DNA of 64,000 bases from Phymorhynchus buccinoides (GCA_017654935.2 CM065699.1:21043851-21107850); one strand, 5' to 3'; shown: positions 32,301 to 41,992, numbered from the stretch's first letter. Notes: generated by a model from the letters alone, not told the origin. Numbers and translations: made by a program.

Positions 32301-35300
32301 AGTATTTTTTAAGAACAAGCTGCAATAATTCAGATTACCTTGTAAGTTGCTAAGGGATCATTAAAGTTATTGATTGATTGATTGATTAATGGTGTTCAAA
32401 ACTAATAAAAAGCCAAAGGTATCAATATAACACATACAAAACAAATCCATTTTTCTCACCGTTTATCAGTTAAATACCAAAGGTGATTTATTATCAATTG
32501 ACATAAAATTTTCAACAGAAGACGAATGATAAAAGAACAGAAAAGGGCAAAACTGAAATACAAACATGGAATGAATAACATAAAAGTCAGAGAAGAGATT
32601 CTCAGAGGACCAAAAAGGAGGAACAAATAGGCGAGAGTCCGGGCGCTGGCACAGGCCCGTAGTGGGGTCCAGGGGCAAAGCCCCCTGAAGCTGACGAATT
32701 TTTGTGTTTGAACCTGCAAAAATCAGCCAAATTATTACAAATTTAATCTCCTTGATGCTACAAAAATTTGCGAACTTATGAAGACCAGTGACTCGGGGCT
32801 AGTGATTTTCTGAGACAGAGAGAGAGAAACAGACAAACAGAATGAACTGATTGAACACAAAATATCTATCGAACTTTTCACTGCATTTTCGCTTCAATAC
32901 AAAACTTAACCCTACCTCCACCCCCTACCCCAAATTTTCTCAACAGATTTACACTGATCTAAAAAATGACCCATGGGACCATCAAAAAGAAGGAAAAATC
33001 TCATCTCTGAAAAGTAGAAAGGATACGAAACTATGAGCAAAAGTCTCAAGAAAAAGACATTAAACACTAACAGAGCACACAAACAAAAGATTTCCCATTA
33101 ATAATTATCACAGTTTACTTCAGTAGATCTGTTACACTAGTCAAAAATCAAATTAACATTCACAAAAATATACACTTAACGAACTAATTCTTGCTTTTAT
33201 CAAATTGGTACGCATGCATATTTACACTTTAAATAAAGCTACCATTGCACTCTGTGCACTGCCCTTACTAGGCGATGCTGCCGAAAATAACTTTGGTGGA
33301 TGGAGTTAATTAGGATGGAGTTAATTAACAGAGTTACTTCCCCTTATTCTTATTTTTATTCTGCGTTCCCAGGCCATATGGCCATAATGGGTAACTAAGG
33401 TATGTATGTGTCCATTTTTTTTAGTTTTCACTGGTCTCCCCGCTGCATACAGCCAACACATTCCGATTTCAGAGGAGCTCAAAGGAGAAAAATTATTTGG
33501 ATTTTTTTTTTTAAATGCAGGAGAAAGGGCCAATAAGTCAGAGAGATAGTAGATGATAGAAAGCAAAGGGAAAAGGCAGAGTCAAAGAGTGTGGCAGATT
33601 AGAGGAAGCTACAAGCACAGACCTTCAAGAAGGCGGGGGAACTATTTTTATGAAAGACTCCCCCCCCGGTATCCCCATGGGGAGAGATTCGTGGAAGGGG
33701 CGGGGTCGTCCAGCTCCCCGTATGGAGACACGAGGCATACACCCACTGCCCCGGCTTTGCCTTATCAGGCATGAAAACTACTGTTCCCAAAAAAGAGGAG
33801 ATTTTTTCAGCCGAGAAATCCTTCCACACGGATTTTCAGCTTAAGTTATGTTCAGTGGGGGGGGGGGGGGGCGCCTTCCAACAACTCGATACATGCGTTC
33901 TCGGCGGACGCCATCTTGGAAATGACAACGGCGGAAGAGCAAAAAGGCGCGAAATGAAGATTGTACCGTGTAAAGATAAAAAAATTTCGTGGGGTGTTTT
34001 TTTAGCGGATATTTTTTTTCTTCCAGCGGAGATCGCTCAATTTCGAAAAAAACTTTGGTGGAGACAGCGGAGCTGTTTTCATGCCTGCTTATTCATTGCA
34101 CTGTCCTGTGCTCACAAAGCATACCTGTCCACCGGGGCACTGTAACTGTTCTCCCATCTCTGGGGAGGAGGAGAAGGGGGAGGAGGGGGCCACACGGGAG
34201 GAGCTTCAGGGCTGATAAAATCTGGCCTGGTCTGGAAATTAATTACAAAAATATTGCATGATTAAAACAGGAAAAAGGCTCATTTATTAAAGTCTCTTCT
34301 TTTCCCACTATAATGGTGTTAAAATTATTATAAAAAAATTAAATTCTAAAAGATACAAAACAATCTAATTTGATTCGTAATGTTGCAAGATATTTAATAT
34401 GAATGCATGAAAATGAAAAAGAAAGTTTACTGTCATTCCGCAATGTATTCTACTATTAATAAACTATTTTCAATGAAACACAGCCACTGAATATTAAATC
34501 AAGCTATATCAGTATATGTGCATGCACACATACAGACAAACAGACAGACACACCGAGCAGATTTTTAACTTCATTTTACATTCATCAGCCTTGCTGTTTT
34601 TGCTGTATTATTCTAAGAAAGGAGCATAATTCATAGGAATATTCAACATTTTAACTTAAAAAAGAAGATGGACATTGTGCATGTGTTTCATTTTATTGCC
34701 CTTTTCTGAACCCCCCTTTTTTTCCTGTCTTTCTTCTAAAACCATAAAAAAAAATATTAACTTTACCTGTGGCTGAGGTTTCCACTGCTGATGGTCTTCG
34801 GTGAACACAGAATTGGTCTTCACTGGTTTTTTAATATCAAACATTTGATACTGGCCTGCAAACACATCAGCAACTAATATTTAATAAACAACAGCTTTCT
34901 ATTTATCCTCTATCCTCTATTCTGACTACTTTTTTCTCTCTCCACTTTTCATTAAAACGAAAGAATTGACTTCATTTGCAGCAAATGGGAAAACTTGTAG
35001 TTTACCCACAAACCTAGACAAGGGTGACCTTTGCTCAAATGGCTTCATCATTGGTTGACATTAGCCTGTATTAGAGGCCAACATGAGAGCTGCACAATAC
35101 ATGATTTTCTACAATAATGGAAAATCGTGGCACAGTTTGGTCTCTTGTAAAACAATACGACTCTCAAACGAAAAAGGCCTTTGCACAGGCTCTAGTACTG
35201 CAGCGAAAGGGATGGGTTGGCCTTTGGGGACCTTCCCCAATGCCAGTTGTCTTTAAATCCTTTTGGCCGAGTGGGGATGCATTTTGGGTAAGGCATTTCT

Positions 35301-37855
35301 AGCCTAGCCCGCCGGACTAGCATCTGCCCCCTCTGCTATCTAGCAGTCATGGTCGAAAACGACTGACTGGCATACAGACAAGAGTGTGTAGGCAAGTGCG
35401 TGTAATCTGAGAACCGAGTTGTTGTTGTTGTCTTACCCTGGCTTAAAGACTCCAGGGATCATCCCAACAGCCGAAGCACATTACATGTGTGACCATTTTT
35501 TGTATTACCCCGCCACATGGGCAGCCACACTCCGACTTCGGAGGAGAGCATCAAGTGATAGTCATCTGTTTGCAAGTAATTTGTTTTCTATCTAATAGTA
35601 TATAGTCCTGCCAACTCATCATCCTAGCAAATTTGGAATCTTAGAGTTAGATGCATTTAAGTAAAATTGAAATTTGAAATTCATACATGTGCGCAGTAAA
35701 CAAGCACAAAATCTACCGTTTGGTTTGAACACTTGCTTTGGGCATTTACTCTAGTATTATAATAATTATTAGTTGTGTCTTCCAAATGAAGGGGGCCAGT
35801 ATTAATGCTTAAATTAAATGTGCCTCTAAAATTGCAAGAGGTCACGATACATTTGTGAGGGTCACAAGTAATGCAAAAAATGAAAAATGCTTAAAATTGT
35901 GTGAAGTGATATTTGAAGCTGTAGTGCACAATTTAGAAAAACTGTGTCAAAAGTGAAAATTTCCCAACTTTAATTTTAACTTAAAGATTAAGTGAAACAC
36001 TGTCCTAAAATCCATAGAACTACAAGAGAAAGTACTTAGTTTTAAAAGTGACGTTTTGAGCATCACACCTGAGCGTAAGACTGCCATATTTTTCAGATTA
36101 TAGTATAAGGCTCATCCCCAAAATTTAACACAAAATTCAGATATTGTTATATTTTCTTTCTATATCGTTAGTCATATTATAAGGTGCAGGGGTCTCAGTC
36201 TGGGGAAAAAAAAGTATCGCCTTATTGTCTGAAAAATATGGTAAGAATTAACATTGCCAGGAATTCATTGCCTTCTGCTGTCAGACATAGTCAATCCTTA
36301 GCATCGTTCAAAACAAATCTGAAAACCCATCTGTTCCGGCAGTCTTTCCAATAACACAACCATCTCCATGTGTGTGTGTGTGCACGCGCGCATACGTGTG
36401 TTTGTGTGCATGCGTGTGTACATGTGTGTGTGTGTGTGTGTGATTGTGCGATGTGCAAAATATCCGTTTTGCGTGTGTCTGTGTGTGTGTGTGTGTGAGT
36501 GTTTCAATGCTGATTGTAAAGCGTTTTGTGCTTAATAAAAAGCGCTATATAAATATCCGTTTATTAATATTATTATTATTATTATGAGGTAAATCCCACC
36601 TTGCTTCTCATCGACGGGGTGAAAAAAGGAACACTTGAACCCCTTGGTGCAGGAACCTTTGAGGAAGAAGCTGCATACCACCTTCACCTTGCTAGGATCC
36701 TCTTCATCCTCCCTTATCTCTCCTTCTTCCAGGTCATCCTCCTATAAAATAAAATAAAATGTATAGCTCATTAGCTGTCAAAAAGCTTCATCAGGTGTTA
36801 CTTTCTGATTACAAAGTACTATCTGTATTTTTTTTAAATCAAAATTAATTATTAAACAATTTCTTATCTTGAGACCAGCATCTATTTCTTGAAATATTCA
36901 AATCCCCTACCATCCCTCATCCTATCATCTATGTTTGACTAGTTTGAGAATTATAAAATCAATTTTCTTTTTAATAATAAATTAATATGTACATGAGATG
37001 GAAAAAACATTTACAAACATAGTATATAATTGTCTTCACATGTGTTATATGTGTGTTTATATTTTATGCAGCCATTTGGTCCAAATGAACTGATGAAGAA
37101 TACTTTCATAAAAAAGGTTTTACATTTTTTGTAAAGACTTTTTTTTAGTCATTTTAATTTACGTATAAACTATTAGTTCTCACATTTCCTCCTAAGAAAT
37201 GGGCATAACCAGACAAAGAAATAACAATGAGAAAAAGGAAAATAAACGACATTTTAACAAAAACTCTTAAGTTGAAAACAGGCCTGAGAAAGATTTGCAT
37301 CCATTCCTTCTGGTTTATGAAATTCGCTATGCTAACAAACTGTGCGGTTCACAATCACAGGGTAATTTTTGGTACAAAAACAACTAATTATTAACCCTTT
37401 CGCCGCTAGCCATTTTTCACTAATTTCAGCCCAAAAAATACCATTAAACTTAACAGGGTAGAGAAAATAAAATATCTGCAATATTGCGAATTCCTCTGTG
37501 ACATACATATTACATTAGGCCTATCCTTACCTCCCAAAATTAAGAAAATAGGGTCTTTAAATAACACTTAACAGGCCCTTATTTGATGCCTTTTAGTGAC
37601 ATGGGTATTAAACCATTGTGGTGCTAAAATGCGACATTGGCGGTGAAAGGGTTAATAGTAATTCATGTCAACTTACATCGCTGTGGGCATCAGCCTCCTC
37701 CCGGGCAGGCGACTCCTCGGCGTCGAGGTGGACGTGAGCGTCAGTGTCCAACTCCAAGACATTACCGTTGTTTCCCGGTGTTCCCTTTCCTTCGCTGCTC
37801 TTCTCCTTGCCTGCACTCTGCTCTTCCATCATGTGTAGAGCTTCCTCATGCACGG
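26002..37855 (-). CDS. zc3h18: ZC3H18-like CCCH zinc-finger protein (nine exons)
   Basis: Exons (minus, 5' to 3'): 37855-37677, 36741-36600, 34855-34767, 34231-34125, 32215-32120, 31136-30556, 29879-29773, 28050-27960, 26351-26002. All introns are GT-AG and all phases match, giving 572 codons from the Met at 37832 (1719 nt with stop). Order: acidic N-terminus; a DDLEEGE stretch just before a C-x7-C-x5-C-x3-H zinc finger (Cys75, Cys83, Cys89, His93); a proline run ending in a W-E motif; an RS-rich domain (about 197-330); a Ser-rich tract; and a short C-terminal coiled coil starting TERLRRELAEVELQIA. This order matches ZC3H18, a nuclear protein that links cap-bound RNA to export or exosome decay. 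The conserved stretch that vertebrates have after the W-E motif was not found, and the protein is shorter than human. An upstream 5' exon is probable. Confidence 0.72.
26388..26643. mobile_element. 256-bp SINE-like element, 11-bp target duplication, copy 1
   Basis: Flanked by ACCAAACCAAA at 26377-26387 and 26644-26654. Begins GACTGTACAGGGGAAGAT and ends near AGAATATCTTT. Copy 2 at 39949-40210 is about 95 percent alike by eye. There is no poly(A) tail in either orientation. It lies in the last intron of the zc3h18-like gene. Confidence 0.85.
27332..27490 (-). mobile_element. SINE-like repeat (family of 17259-17424)
   Basis: Reverse complement of the 17259-17424 repeat: CCGAAGTCGGAGTGTGGCTG to GGAGTCTTTTAGCC. 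Intronic. Confidence 0.75.
27614..27931. mobile_element. TTAA-flanked MITE, intronic
   Basis: TTAA plus CCCTTTGCGCACTGCC at left; GCGCTGGGCAGAATGAG plus TTAA at right. Subterminal AATTTGCCCAGCG and its mirror are present. piggyBac-like by its TTAA site. Confidence 0.6.
27960..28050 (-). CDS. zc3h18: zc3h18-like exon 8
   Basis: Acceptor TTTCAACAG, donor GTAACC. Encodes SALKRPAPNGPEKSSPQKKI and a basic end; nuclear-localisation-like KKIARRPARK. Phase 0 in, 1 out. A TTAA-type MITE begins 29 bp into the next intron. Confidence 0.72.
28201..29136. mobile_element. 936-bp element of the CCGTATTTTCCGGACTA type, TA duplication
   Basis: Ends CCATATTTTCCGGACTATAA and TAGTCCGGAAAATACGG, with TA on both sides. 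The ends relate to the shorter MITEs at 17137, 29982, 36084 and 38453, but the interior is different and longer. It could be a partial internal deletion product of the autonomous parent. Small open frames inside (63-89 codons) are unrecognised. Confidence 0.75.
29773..29879 (-). CDS. zc3h18: zc3h18-like exon 7
   Basis: Acceptor TTGTTCAG, donor GTGAGA. Encodes SSPLSSDSEETGATTLKLNV then a Lys/Arg-rich end. Phase 1 in, 0 out, joining exon 6 directly. Confidence 0.72.
29982..30150. mobile_element. MITE of the ACTGTATTTTACGGACTA family, copy 2
   Basis: CCATATTTTTCTGACTAT at left and AGTCTGAAAAATATG at right, with CGCAGGGGTCTCAATCTGG inside. Diverged; intronic between exons 6 and 7. Confidence 0.7.
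30556..31136 (-). CDS. zc3h18: zc3h18-like exon 6, RS-rich domain
   Basis: The largest exon (581 bp). Rich in SR/RS dipeptides (HKHSRSSHRRRKSSRSPSPR and following), then Ser runs and a K-P-L-P-A-K-R-P block. RS domains mediate interactions in mRNA processing complexes. The antisense acidic frame of 202 codons is its shadow. Confidence 0.8.
31435..31603. mobile_element. pogo/Tigger-like MITE, 169 bp
   Basis: TA, then CAGTGGAATCTACCTAACTC ... GGCTGCCACTG, then TA. CAGT ends with TA duplication fit the pogo group; only the outer 6 bp of the ends match well. Confidence 0.55.
31789..32130. repeat. 114-bp tandem repeat x3 spanning a splice donor
   Basis: Units start near 31791, 31905 and 32019 and are essentially identical. 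Each contains AAACCTTAACCAGGG, the reverse complement of the exon 5/intron junction CCCTGGTTAAG|GTTT. Only the highest-coordinate unit abuts coding sequence. The intron thus begins with extra copies of its own donor region. Confidence 0.93.
32120..32215 (-). CDS. zc3h18: zc3h18-like exon 5
   Basis: Acceptor CTTACAG. Very basic (RRRQYGKSHRKRH) and ends in P-W-L. Two donors are possible: CCCTG|GTTAAG would create a stop at the next junction, so TTAAG|GTTTGA is chosen, which gives P-W-L-R-A-S. The exon's last 10 or so bases lie in the 114-bp tandem repeat at 31789-32130. Confidence 0.62.
32216..33494. other. intron sequence, no gene seen
   Basis: Part of the intron between exons 4 and 5. Contains (ATTG)n near 32374 and AT-rich sequence. 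I looked here for the missing conserved ZC3H18 region and did not find it. Confidence 0.45.
33495..33690. repeat. 780-bp repeat family, partial copy
   Basis: Purine-rich AGGCAGAGTCAAAGAG and CCCCGGTATCCCCATGG blocks match 6780-6960 and 60245-60420. More diverged than those two. Confidence 0.65.
33860..33872. repeat. poly(G) tract
   Basis: About 13 G within the intron. Confidence 0.8.
34125..34231 (-). CDS. zc3h18: zc3h18-like exon 4, proline run
   Basis: Acceptor TTTCCAG, donor GTATGC. Encodes PPPPPSPPPQRWENS, similar to the proline run followed by W-E-R in ZC3H18. Phase 0 in, 2 out. Confidence 0.72.
34240..34760. other. intron sequence, no other gene seen
   Basis: AT-rich intron between exons 3 and 4. 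Confidence 0.5.
34767..34855 (-). CDS. zc3h18: zc3h18-like exon 3
   Basis: Acceptor TTTGCAG, donor GTAAAG. Encodes QYQMFDIKKPVKTNS and ends at a QPQ. Phase 1 in, 0 out. Charged linker after the finger. Confidence 0.72.
35045..35370 (+). repeat. dispersed repeat shared with the duplicated segment, uninterrupted form
   Basis: TTGACATTAGCCTGTATTAG through TTGGCCTTTGGGGACCTTCC to CATCTGCCCCCTCTGCTATC. Matches 5335-5830 and 15945-16675 but lacks the MITE and SINE those contain. It shows the pre-insertion arrangement. Confidence 0.75.
35428..35550 (+). mobile_element. SINE-like repeat (family of 17259-17424)
   Basis: TTGTTGTCTTACCCTGGCTT to CACACTCCGACTTCGGAGGA; internally deleted compared with 17259-17424. 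Confidence 0.7.
35560..36083. other. intron sequence, no gene seen
   Basis: AT-rich; nothing recognisable. Confidence 0.45.
36084..36241. mobile_element. MITE of the ACTGTATTTTACGGACTA family, copy 3
   Basis: GCCATATTTTTCAGATTATA ... CTTATTGTCTGAAAAATATG with GTGCAGGGGTCTCAGTCTGG inside. Provides the empty site for the repeat nested at 17259. Confidence 0.75.
36248..36590 (+). mobile_element. L2-like LINE 3' end with RT C-terminus
   Basis: Plus-strand codons 36256-36353 read ARNSLPSAVRHS...LASFKTNLKTHLFRQSFQ then stop. This is the usual C-terminus of L2/CR1 reverse transcriptases (W-N-S-L-P with the Trp mutated to Arg, then S-F-K...L-K-T-H-L-F). It is followed by (GT)n, GTAAAGCGTTTTGTGC, AAGCGCTATATAAATATCC and (ATT)n. 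A 5'-truncated, dead copy in intron 2. Confidence 0.85.
36600..36741 (-). CDS. zc3h18: zc3h18-like exon 2, CCCH zinc finger
   Basis: Phase 0 to phase 1. Encodes EDDLEEGEIRED and the finger CSFFLKGSCTKGFKCSFFHP. Spacing C-x7-C-x5-C-x3-H is that of ZC3H18, rather than the C-x8 spacing common in many CCCH fingers. Donor GTGGGA is a weak match to consensus. Confidence 0.82.
36745..37390. other. intron 1 sequence, no other gene seen
   Basis: AT-rich. Confidence 0.45.
37391..37655. mobile_element. TTAA-flanked (piggyBac-like) MITE next to exon 1
   Basis: TTAA plus CCCTTTCGCCGCTAGCC at left and GGCGGTGAAAGGG plus TTAA at right. About 265 bp, ending 21 bp from the exon 1 donor. Confidence 0.8.
37677..37855 (-). 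CDS. zc3h18: zc3h18-like exon 1 (first seen)
   Basis: Acidic sequence from M-M-E-E-Q at 37832 to A-H-S-D, then donor GTAAGT. The frame stays open upstream to a possible acceptor (AATCAG) at 37856, beyond which there is a stop. The start could therefore be the Met at 37832 or lie in an upstream exon. A TTAA-type MITE ends 21 bp past the donor. Confidence 0.65.
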
Positions 37856-37927
37856 CTGATTATTCCTGTTAATGTTATGAAATGTATGTTGTCTTAAGTA
37901 CTCTTAGTTAGTACTAGACTACTACTA

Positions 37928-38115
37928 CACTGGAACCTCCTTTATAAGACCTCCCATTATAACATAAGACTCCCTCCCACATAAGACCTACTTCTCTGAG
38001 ACATTGCCCTTCTTTGTAAGTATTAAAATTACTCCCTTATAAGACCCTTCCCTTAAGTTATAACATAAGACCTCATTTTGGATGATTTTTTAAGGTCTTA
38101 AGGGAGGTTCTACTG
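37928..38115. mobile_element. pogo/Tigger-like MITE, GAACCTCC family, copy 1
   Basis: TA, CACTGGAACCTCCTTTATAA ... TTAAGGGAGGTTCTACTG, TA. Internal CATAAGACCTACTTCTCTGA recurs in the copies at 61839 and 62130. Confidence 0.82.
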
Positions 38116-38452
38116 TACTTGTAAAGTCATGACAGTCATCATCAGTTTATAATGCTAAATAGTACCGGTCGCTTCATGTACACTATTAAAGATGATATAT
38201 GACTACGAATTACTCATGAACTTTTCTTTGAAAGTAACAATCAGCAAATGTTGCAAACCCCAAAGGTGCAGTTTACTTTGCTAACACCAAAACCCCACCC
38301 CATGGCATCCATGTTTACAACTTTCAATCCCTAGTAACTATAATAGAGTCTATTTGAGACTAGTTAGTAGTGGTAACCTAATCCCTTTCCCGTACAAGGC
38401 AAAATGTTGCTTCCTAGTCATTCCTAGTCTCAGTAAACATTTTCAATTACTT

Positions 38453-38814
38453 ACTGTATTTTACGGACTATAACTGGCGCACCTGATTCAGGCATGGTAG
38501 TGGGGGCAAAGTGCTTTTCAAGGAAAATGGCCGGGGGACCAGGGGGCCGAAGAAAATTCAATAAAAATTAAAATTCAATAAATTTGATATTTTTTCATGC
38601 CATTTCAAAAAATTTGTTTCAAACTGTTTCGCGGATTTTCCGTGATTCGCGAAGGTCTACCATGCCTGCTGATTATAAGGCGCATCCCTCAAATTTTACA
38701 CAAAATTCAGATTTTGTTAAATATTATAATTTCTTACTACATTATTAGTCACATTATAAGGCGCAGGGGTCTCAATCTGGGGGAAAGTATCGCCTCATAG
38801 TCCGTAAAATACAG
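38453..38814. mobile_element. MITE of the ACTGTATTTTACGGACTA family, copy 4, with nested insert
   Basis: ACTGTATTTTACGGACTATA at left, ATAGTCCGTAAAATACAGT at right: the best-conserved ends in the family. Interrupted by the CAGGCATGGTAG element at 38489-38668. Confidence 0.85.
38489..38668. mobile_element. 180-bp MITE with CAGGCATGGTAG ends, copy 2
   Basis: Perfect ends CAGGCATGGTAG/CTACCATGCCTG, flanked by CTGATT (38483-38488, 38669-38674). The same host MITE elsewhere shows the empty site CACCTGATTATAAGG. Confidence 0.88.
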
Positions 38815-38819
38815 TCGAA

Positions 38820-39190
38820 AATTTGGTGGAGGATAATAGCTAAACTGCACCATTACCTAAACCTGCACTACATGTGTATAGTATAATATATGTGACACTG
38901 ACATGTAATGATGTAGCAAAGAAATCAACAACCTAACTCAGGAATCTCTTGAGGCCAAGGCAATAGGGCGTTTGCCACGAGACTACTAATTTGCCCGAGC
39001 TCGTTCTGCCCGAGTTGCGCTGACCTCTCTAATTAAACTCAGTGAAATTCAAGGTCACCGGCGCGTGGCAAATGCTCTATTGCCTATCACTTTTAGTATC
39101 AATACATTTGAAACAATTTTGCACCAACAATTTTGTAAAATAAATCATCAATAACTTCAATAAGACTAAGGTAAAGTTAACTGTCAGACT
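38820..39190. other. no gene seen
   Basis: Includes CAATAGGGCGTTTGCCACG and a reversed GCGTGGCAAATGCTCTATTG (about 38961-39080), a small imperfect inverted repeat of about 120 bp. Confidence 0.5.
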
Positions 39191-39196
39191 TTTTGT

Positions 39197-39748
39197 TTAA
39201 CCCTCTCTAGGACACAGACGCCAAATTCGACCGAATTTTGTCAACTCATGTAGCCCGTATGCGCCGATTGCACCCGCTGAACACCAGGTCCAGTACGTTC
39301 ACTTTCACTTTCTCCCTACCCACAATGCAATATACTAAGTTAGTTCTTCCTGTTTCTGACTCTCAGTGGTCCGTGTTTGGTTCTTACAGCAAGGGAAAGC
39401 ACCCACTAGTCTTTTTGAACGGATTTTTCGAAGTGACCCCAAATTTTTTTCTTCTTTCCACGTGATGTGATGCAGTGTTGACTCGGCGCGATGCTCGGAG
39501 TGCCATTACGGATTTTTTATTCCAATTCATGGTTTGTTGTGTGACACTGACAGTGTGTTAGCTTTCGAATAATAATATCATCATTGCTATTCAATATGCA
39601 TCTTTCAGAAATGAAATGTGAGTTAGACTTTATTCTGGGTGATTTTGTTAATGAAAAGATTTTCAGGGTGTGACGTTCAGAGTTAATTCCCATCTCTCGG
39701 GAACTGGGATCGATTCCCGGTTCGAATGGTTGGGAGTCATTGGGTTAA
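39197..39748. mobile_element. possible TTAA-flanked element
   Basis: TTAA-CCCTCTCTAGGACACAG at left and GTCATTGGG-TTAA at right. Only the outer few bases are inverted, so the limits are uncertain. Confidence 0.35.
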
Positions 39749-39948
39749 TTAATATACAAATTTTCATCGCAAATGATACCAATACTGGCAATAGTCAGAA
39801 CAAGCGAGTAAAAATACATATTCATCACTGATCATCTCCTTTCCCAGTACTTACTGATTTCAACAAGTCTATTCATTTTATTTCCCTAGGGCCATCCTTG
39901 ACACGAAAAGATACACCTAATACAGCAAGTAATCTCTCAAGACTCAAG

Positions 39949-40210
39949 CAAAGACTGTATAGGGGAAGATAAGCATCCGGTCTCTTTTCCCTATATGAGT
40001 AGTGAGGACAGAAACACTGGTTATGTCCCTTTTAAACAGGACACACTTTACACGTCGATAGGCCAGTTGAATTCTCCGTTCAAGTTCCAGTCTGAGTTTT
40101 TGGATAGCCTGCACTGTGAATAGTGTACTGTCCCCACTAACGATAACTCTATCACTGTATCAGCCCGGTTCGCCGAGCTCTTAAGTAGTCCATCTTACCC
40201 TAATATCTTT
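39949..40210. mobile_element. 256-bp SINE-like element, copy 2, 8-bp target duplication
   Basis: Flanked by GACTCAAG at 39941-39948 and 40211-40218. Nearly the same sequence as 26388-26643, with a short CACTGTAT insertion. Confidence 0.85.
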
Positions 40211-40698
40211 GACTCAAGTTAATGACAATAATCAAAGTCAACTTAATTGTATCTACTTGTTAACGATAGGCAGAGGCTAGGGTTACGGGTCCTTAACTCT
40301 AATTCTCCAGGCTACGGTTACGGGGCTCAATCACGGGACGCAAAAATTGTGCGCAAATGTCTTCAAAAACTACAATACTCAATAGTACTAACACTGACTC
40401 TAACATGTTCCTAACCCTATCCCTCGCCCTATTCCTTATATTAACGAAACCTTGATAAAGTTGATGCGTTAAATATCCGAAATAACAAAATGCATAAATT
40501 TGATGACAAAAAATTCAACTACGAAGACTTACTAATACTATCCCTGAACATGGTCCGATTGTTGCGGCAACCCCGTAACCGTAGCCATTGTGTTAACAAT
40601 ATGCTTAATGAAAATAATAATTCTAATAAAACATTACAATTACTGAATTAGTGATCACAGGGACACAAAATGGCGGTTTTAAAACCAAATTGGATTAC

Positions 40699-40905
40699 CT
40701 TCACTTGCCGACTTGGTACAACTACAAGCTCTCAAATCAGTCAATCAAGTAAATTCCAAGCGATTTGCCCAATCAAACTGTGCAGTATGCCTATATTTAG
40801 TGTGTCAGTCTGTCACCAGGACTAATCAGCGAGTGTTGCTCTCTCAGTCTCAGTCTCTGACTGACAGTGACAGACAGTGAATGACTGACTGATCCCCCAA
40901 TCCTT
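40699..40905 (-). other. possible 5' untranslated exon of the zc3h18-like gene
   Basis: The minus strand ends GCAAGTGAAG|GTAATC, a good donor, after about 200 nt without an in-frame start. It is upstream of exon 1 and near C/T-rich, CpG-containing sequence at 40900-41200 that could hold a promoter. Weak, position-based suggestion only. Confidence 0.2.
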
Positions 40906-41376
40906 GTACAGCCAGCTGTAGTTGGTTTTACATCTTCGAATAGACAGATGCAGAAGTCTTACAGTTTTGTCACCACTTTCCACAAGCACTTCTCTTTTCC
41001 CTTACGCACAAATGCTAGTTCTTTTTGTGTTAATTTCCCGAAAACAGCTTCGAAAACCTTCACGTGGGACACATCTACTACTTCACAGGAAATATGGGCT
41101 CAAACATGGATGGTTGTGTGGTCATGTGACCGCCTTACACAGAAATGATCTTCACAACGCATGCGCTGTCGTAACTTCCTAATATCTTTTTGCCAGGAAA
41201 CGTCGGAAAACATATTTTGTTGATCACGTGCAGTCACGTGATAAAGAAACGTCAAATAAGTTATGCCAGGCAAAGTCGGATTTACCAAGGATGCCCACGT
41301 TGGTTCGTGAGAACATTGGTTTACGAGACCTGTATTCCGTAATATAAGGAACATGAAGAAAAATGTCATGAACATT

Positions 41377-41526
41377 AAAAAAAAAGTTCATATTCTGATC
41401 GCTTCTCGGCCTTTTGGCTAAGACAGTGATTCAGGAACATAAATTTTTGTTTATACCCTGGTTGGTTTGTTCAGCCCGTCGTACATGGCGAAAGCCGATA
41501 CGCGACGTTAAACTGAACTTCCATCC
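41377..41526 (+). mobile_element. U2-snRNA-headed SINE-like element, copy 1
   Basis: Bases 41398-41423 (ATCGCTTCTCGGCCTTTTGG then CTAAGA) are the first 26 nt of U2 snRNA. They continue into non-U2 sequence CAGTGATTCAGGAACATAAA...TTTATACC, then a CAGCCCGTCGTACATGG...GACGTTAAAC module like the SINE 3' module seen elsewhere here. A 12-bp direct repeat GTCATGAACATT lies at 41365-41376 and 41527-41538. About 20 nt including an A run separate the left repeat from the U2 start. Confidence 0.75.
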
Positions 41527-41539
41527 GTCATGAACATTT

Positions 41540-41764
41540 TTTTTTTCGATTTTGTGGAAGGTTGGGGAATAAGGCCTACTCATAGACTTAATGTTGTGGC
41601 CTATTGTCAAGATTTTTAAAAATGTATTATATATATGTCTGCCGAGGAATCATAAAGCTTTTTTCAGTGTTCCCCTTTATCTGCCTTTATGCTGTTAGCA
41701 ACCGTGACATCATAATCCAAGACACTGAGAAGAGGTTTTCATTAAACTGATAGACTGAGGGGAT
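41540..41764. other. no gene seen
   Basis: Short unique stretch. Confidence 0.4.
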
Positions 41765-41908
41765 TACCGGACTTTTCCCACCCGGTCTTTTCCCATCGGA
41801 TTTTCCCACCTGGACTTTTCCCACCTAGGATTATTCCCACCCGGACTTTTCCCACCTAGGACTATTCCCACCCGGACTTTTCACACCCGCACTTTTCACA
41901 ACCGCACT

Positions 41909-41911
<3 letters not shown>

Positions 41912-41991
<80 letters not shown>
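41912..41991. repeat. (CA)n microsatellite
   Basis: About 40 CA units. Confidence 0.97.

Positions 41992-41992
<1 letters not shown>

Noticed and set aside
39680..39745. tRNA-like GGTTCGAAT box
   Set aside because: I could not place a matching A box or cloverleaf around it.
41398..41430. Functional U2 snRNA gene
   Set aside because: Only the first 26 nt match U2; the branch-site recognition region and the rest are absent, and the same truncated form occurs twice.
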